Below the pieces are notes generated by a model. That model saw nothing but the letters and a program-made list of their open reading frames with translations. It was not told the origin of the DNA and did no database searches. A program made the translations under genes and the position numbers. Below are positions 13,787 to 14,444 of a stretch of DNA of 14,444 bases, piece after piece; within the stretch, counting starts at the first letter, position 1, and each line of letters begins with the position of its first letter. Origin of the DNA: Clostridia bacterium (GTDB lineage: Bacteria > Bacillota_A > Clostridia > Christensenellales > Aristaeellaceae); NCBI GenBank assembly GCA_017464225.1, contig JAFUDW010000085.1, positions 1 to 14,444 on the forward strand, in the 5' to 3' direction.

Positions 13787-13823
13787 AAGCCCCTGCCCCG
13801 GCTTGTTTCCGGCAGGGGCTTTT
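13787..13823 (+). terminator. Terminator of AOR module 1
   Basis: An 11-bp stem (AAGCCCCTGCC at 13787-13797 with GGCAGGGGCTT at 13811-13821) has a 13-nt loop and ends in a short TTTT run. It closes the first module 47 nt past the stop and separates it from module 2. Positions 13824-13887 hold nothing recognisable. Confidence 0.8.
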
Positions 13824-13887
13824 GCGCGCGGCAAATCGGCGCAAGGAATGAGTATGCTGTAGGAACGGAAGGATTGTCCAATATGGT

Positions 13888-13903
13888 GTTAGTTGGTACT
13901 AAC
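13888..13903 (+). promoter_or_regulatory. Dyad operator upstream of AOR module 2
   Basis: GTTAGT-TGGT-ACTAAC is a perfect 6-bp dyad. It corresponds to the less perfect dyad at 9733-9748 and lies the same 46 nt upstream of the -35 element. Conservation of both half-sites and spacing, while the region between has diverged, suggests binding by a shared dimeric regulator. Confidence 0.55.
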
Positions 13904-13949
13904 TGGTAAAATTAAATGCCAAAAGGCGCAAATATTTGTGATTATCCCC

Positions 13950-13978
13950 TTTTCAAAACGATAAAGATATGTTAATAT
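13950..13978 (+). promoter_or_regulatory. Extended -10 promoter of AOR module 2
   Basis: TTTTCA (13950-13955), a 17-nt spacer and TAATAT (13973-13978) preceded by TGT reproduce the module 1 promoter, although the spacer sequence differs. Confidence 0.65.
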
Positions 13979-13997
13979 AAATTATAGAAATCAAACG

Positions 13998-14148
13998 TTG
14001 CTCCGAGTCTGGGTTGACCCCCGCGGCCGCCCAGGCCAATGAGTGTCCCCGGCGACGGAGGCGCTTGCCTTTTGCGAAGGAGCCCGGCTTTTTCCGACCG
14101 CGGCATAGGCGTATGCCGTATTGGGGTACGGATAAGGCCGGGTTTTGA
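13998..14148 (+). promoter_or_regulatory. Structured leader RNA, probable Moco/Tuco riboswitch, copy 2
   Basis: This copy matches 9842-9992 with few changes and one single-base gap. Changes in stems keep pairing: the C-to-T at 14014 turns a C-G pair of the CTGGGC helix into U-G, the C opposite position 9961 turns G-U into G-C in the CGGCATA hairpin, and an A-to-G in the last stem turns U-A into U-G. The helices, GCGGCC and AATGAGTG blocks and CCTTTTGCGAAGG hairpin are all retained. The ferredoxin start of module 2 follows with the same AAGGAGG ribosome site. Confidence 0.65.
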
Positions 14149-14189
14149 TGATGCCCCAAAGTTCTATATTTGCAAGGAGGAGTTCCATC

Positions 14190-14444
14190 ATGGCTGAAAC
14201 AAAGGATCGCAAGAGCTTCCTCGACAAGGATTACACCCGCCGTCAGTTTTTGAAGCTGTCCGGCAAGAGCCTGGCTGGTCTGGCTATTTCGACCTCCATG
14301 CTCAGCGTACTGGGTGTGACCCGGGAAGCCGTGGCTGAAGACAAGGTGCGCCTGTGGGCGTTCCCTCAGGGATTGCTCGTAGTCAACGAGGATCGCTGCG
14401 TGGGCTGCCAGCGCTGCGAAATCAACTGCACGCTGACCAACGAC
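14190..14444 (+). CDS. Second Tat-exported YdhY-like ferredoxin (5' part only)
   Basis: Eighty-five codons are present before the window ends. The protein matches the ferredoxin at 10034 at 81 of 85 residues, including YTRRQFLKLSG (15-25), a cleavage site AVA-ED and the first cluster motif C70/73/76/80. The four changes (L40V, M41L, Q45R, I48V) all lie in the signal peptide. About 24 of 255 nucleotides differ, mostly silent. The ATG at 14190 has AAGGAGG 9 nt upstream. By analogy with module 1, an AOR gene and a third subunit should follow outside the window. Both copies look functional. Confidence 0.9.
   Translation, partial: MAETKDRKSFLDKDYTRRQFLKLSGKSLAGLAISTSMLSVLGVTREAVAEDKVRLWAFPQGLLVVNEDRCVGCQRCEINCTLTND

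Larger units (their letters stand above)
13888..14444 (+). repeat. Tandem module repeat, copy 2 (cut by window end)
   Basis: This is the partner of 9733-10288. It continues past the window, so the full extent of the duplication and the number of copies are not visible. Confidence 0.85.

Noticed and set aside
1..14444. CRISPR arrays, tRNA or rRNA genes, insertion sequences
   Set aside because: No regularly spaced repeats, cloverleaf-like segments, transposase or terminal inverted repeats were seen. The only large repeat is the AOR module duplication.

Overview
The window looks like a chromosomal segment of a strictly anaerobic, GC-rich Gram-positive bacterium of the Clostridia type. The reasons are a tungsten/molybdenum aldehyde:ferredoxin oxidoreductase (AOR) family enzyme, CotH-kinase and Cthe_2159-type secreted proteins, strong AGGAGG ribosome sites, some TTG starts, and no outer-membrane genes. 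The exact lineage cannot be read from the sequence.

Positions 1-4512 are all on the minus strand. In transcription order they hold a P-loop NTPase (THEP1-like) and a MobB-like GTPase in one operon, then a secreted Cthe_2159-type carbohydrate-binding protein with its own promoter and terminator, then a CotH-kinase protein starting at a TTG. The last, immediately adjacent, is a secreted protein with peptidoglycan-binding repeats that runs off the window edge. Positions 4548-4610 hold two back-to-back divergent promoters. From 4638 the plus strand carries a compact Tat export operon (TatB-like, TatA, TatC) ending in a terminator. Next comes a 1171-residue secreted protein (6095-9610) made of ten Ig-like modules in a three-domain super-repeat plus a BspA-like leucine-rich tail. 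Its promoter contains a run of 21 T residues.

From about 9733 to the end the window holds a redox module and the start of a second copy of it. Each copy has a dyad operator, an extended -10 promoter, a long structured leader RNA that I read as a molybdenum/tungsten-cofactor (Moco/Tuco) riboswitch, and a Tat-signal ferredoxin with four [4Fe-4S] clusters. In the first copy these are followed by an AOR-family enzyme and a third subunit. The gene order matches E. coli ydhY-ydhV-ydhW, with homology judged from memory. The second copy is cut after 85 codons of its ferredoxin.

The parts fit together. MobB (and perhaps the NTPase) points to pterin cofactor maturation, the leader RNA would sense that cofactor, and TatBAC could export the ferredoxin, possibly carrying the signal-less AOR with it. 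The most novel aspects are the tandem riboswitch-controlled AOR modules with a genuine Tat signal, the conserved upstream dyad, and the likely phase-variable promoter of the giant surface protein.
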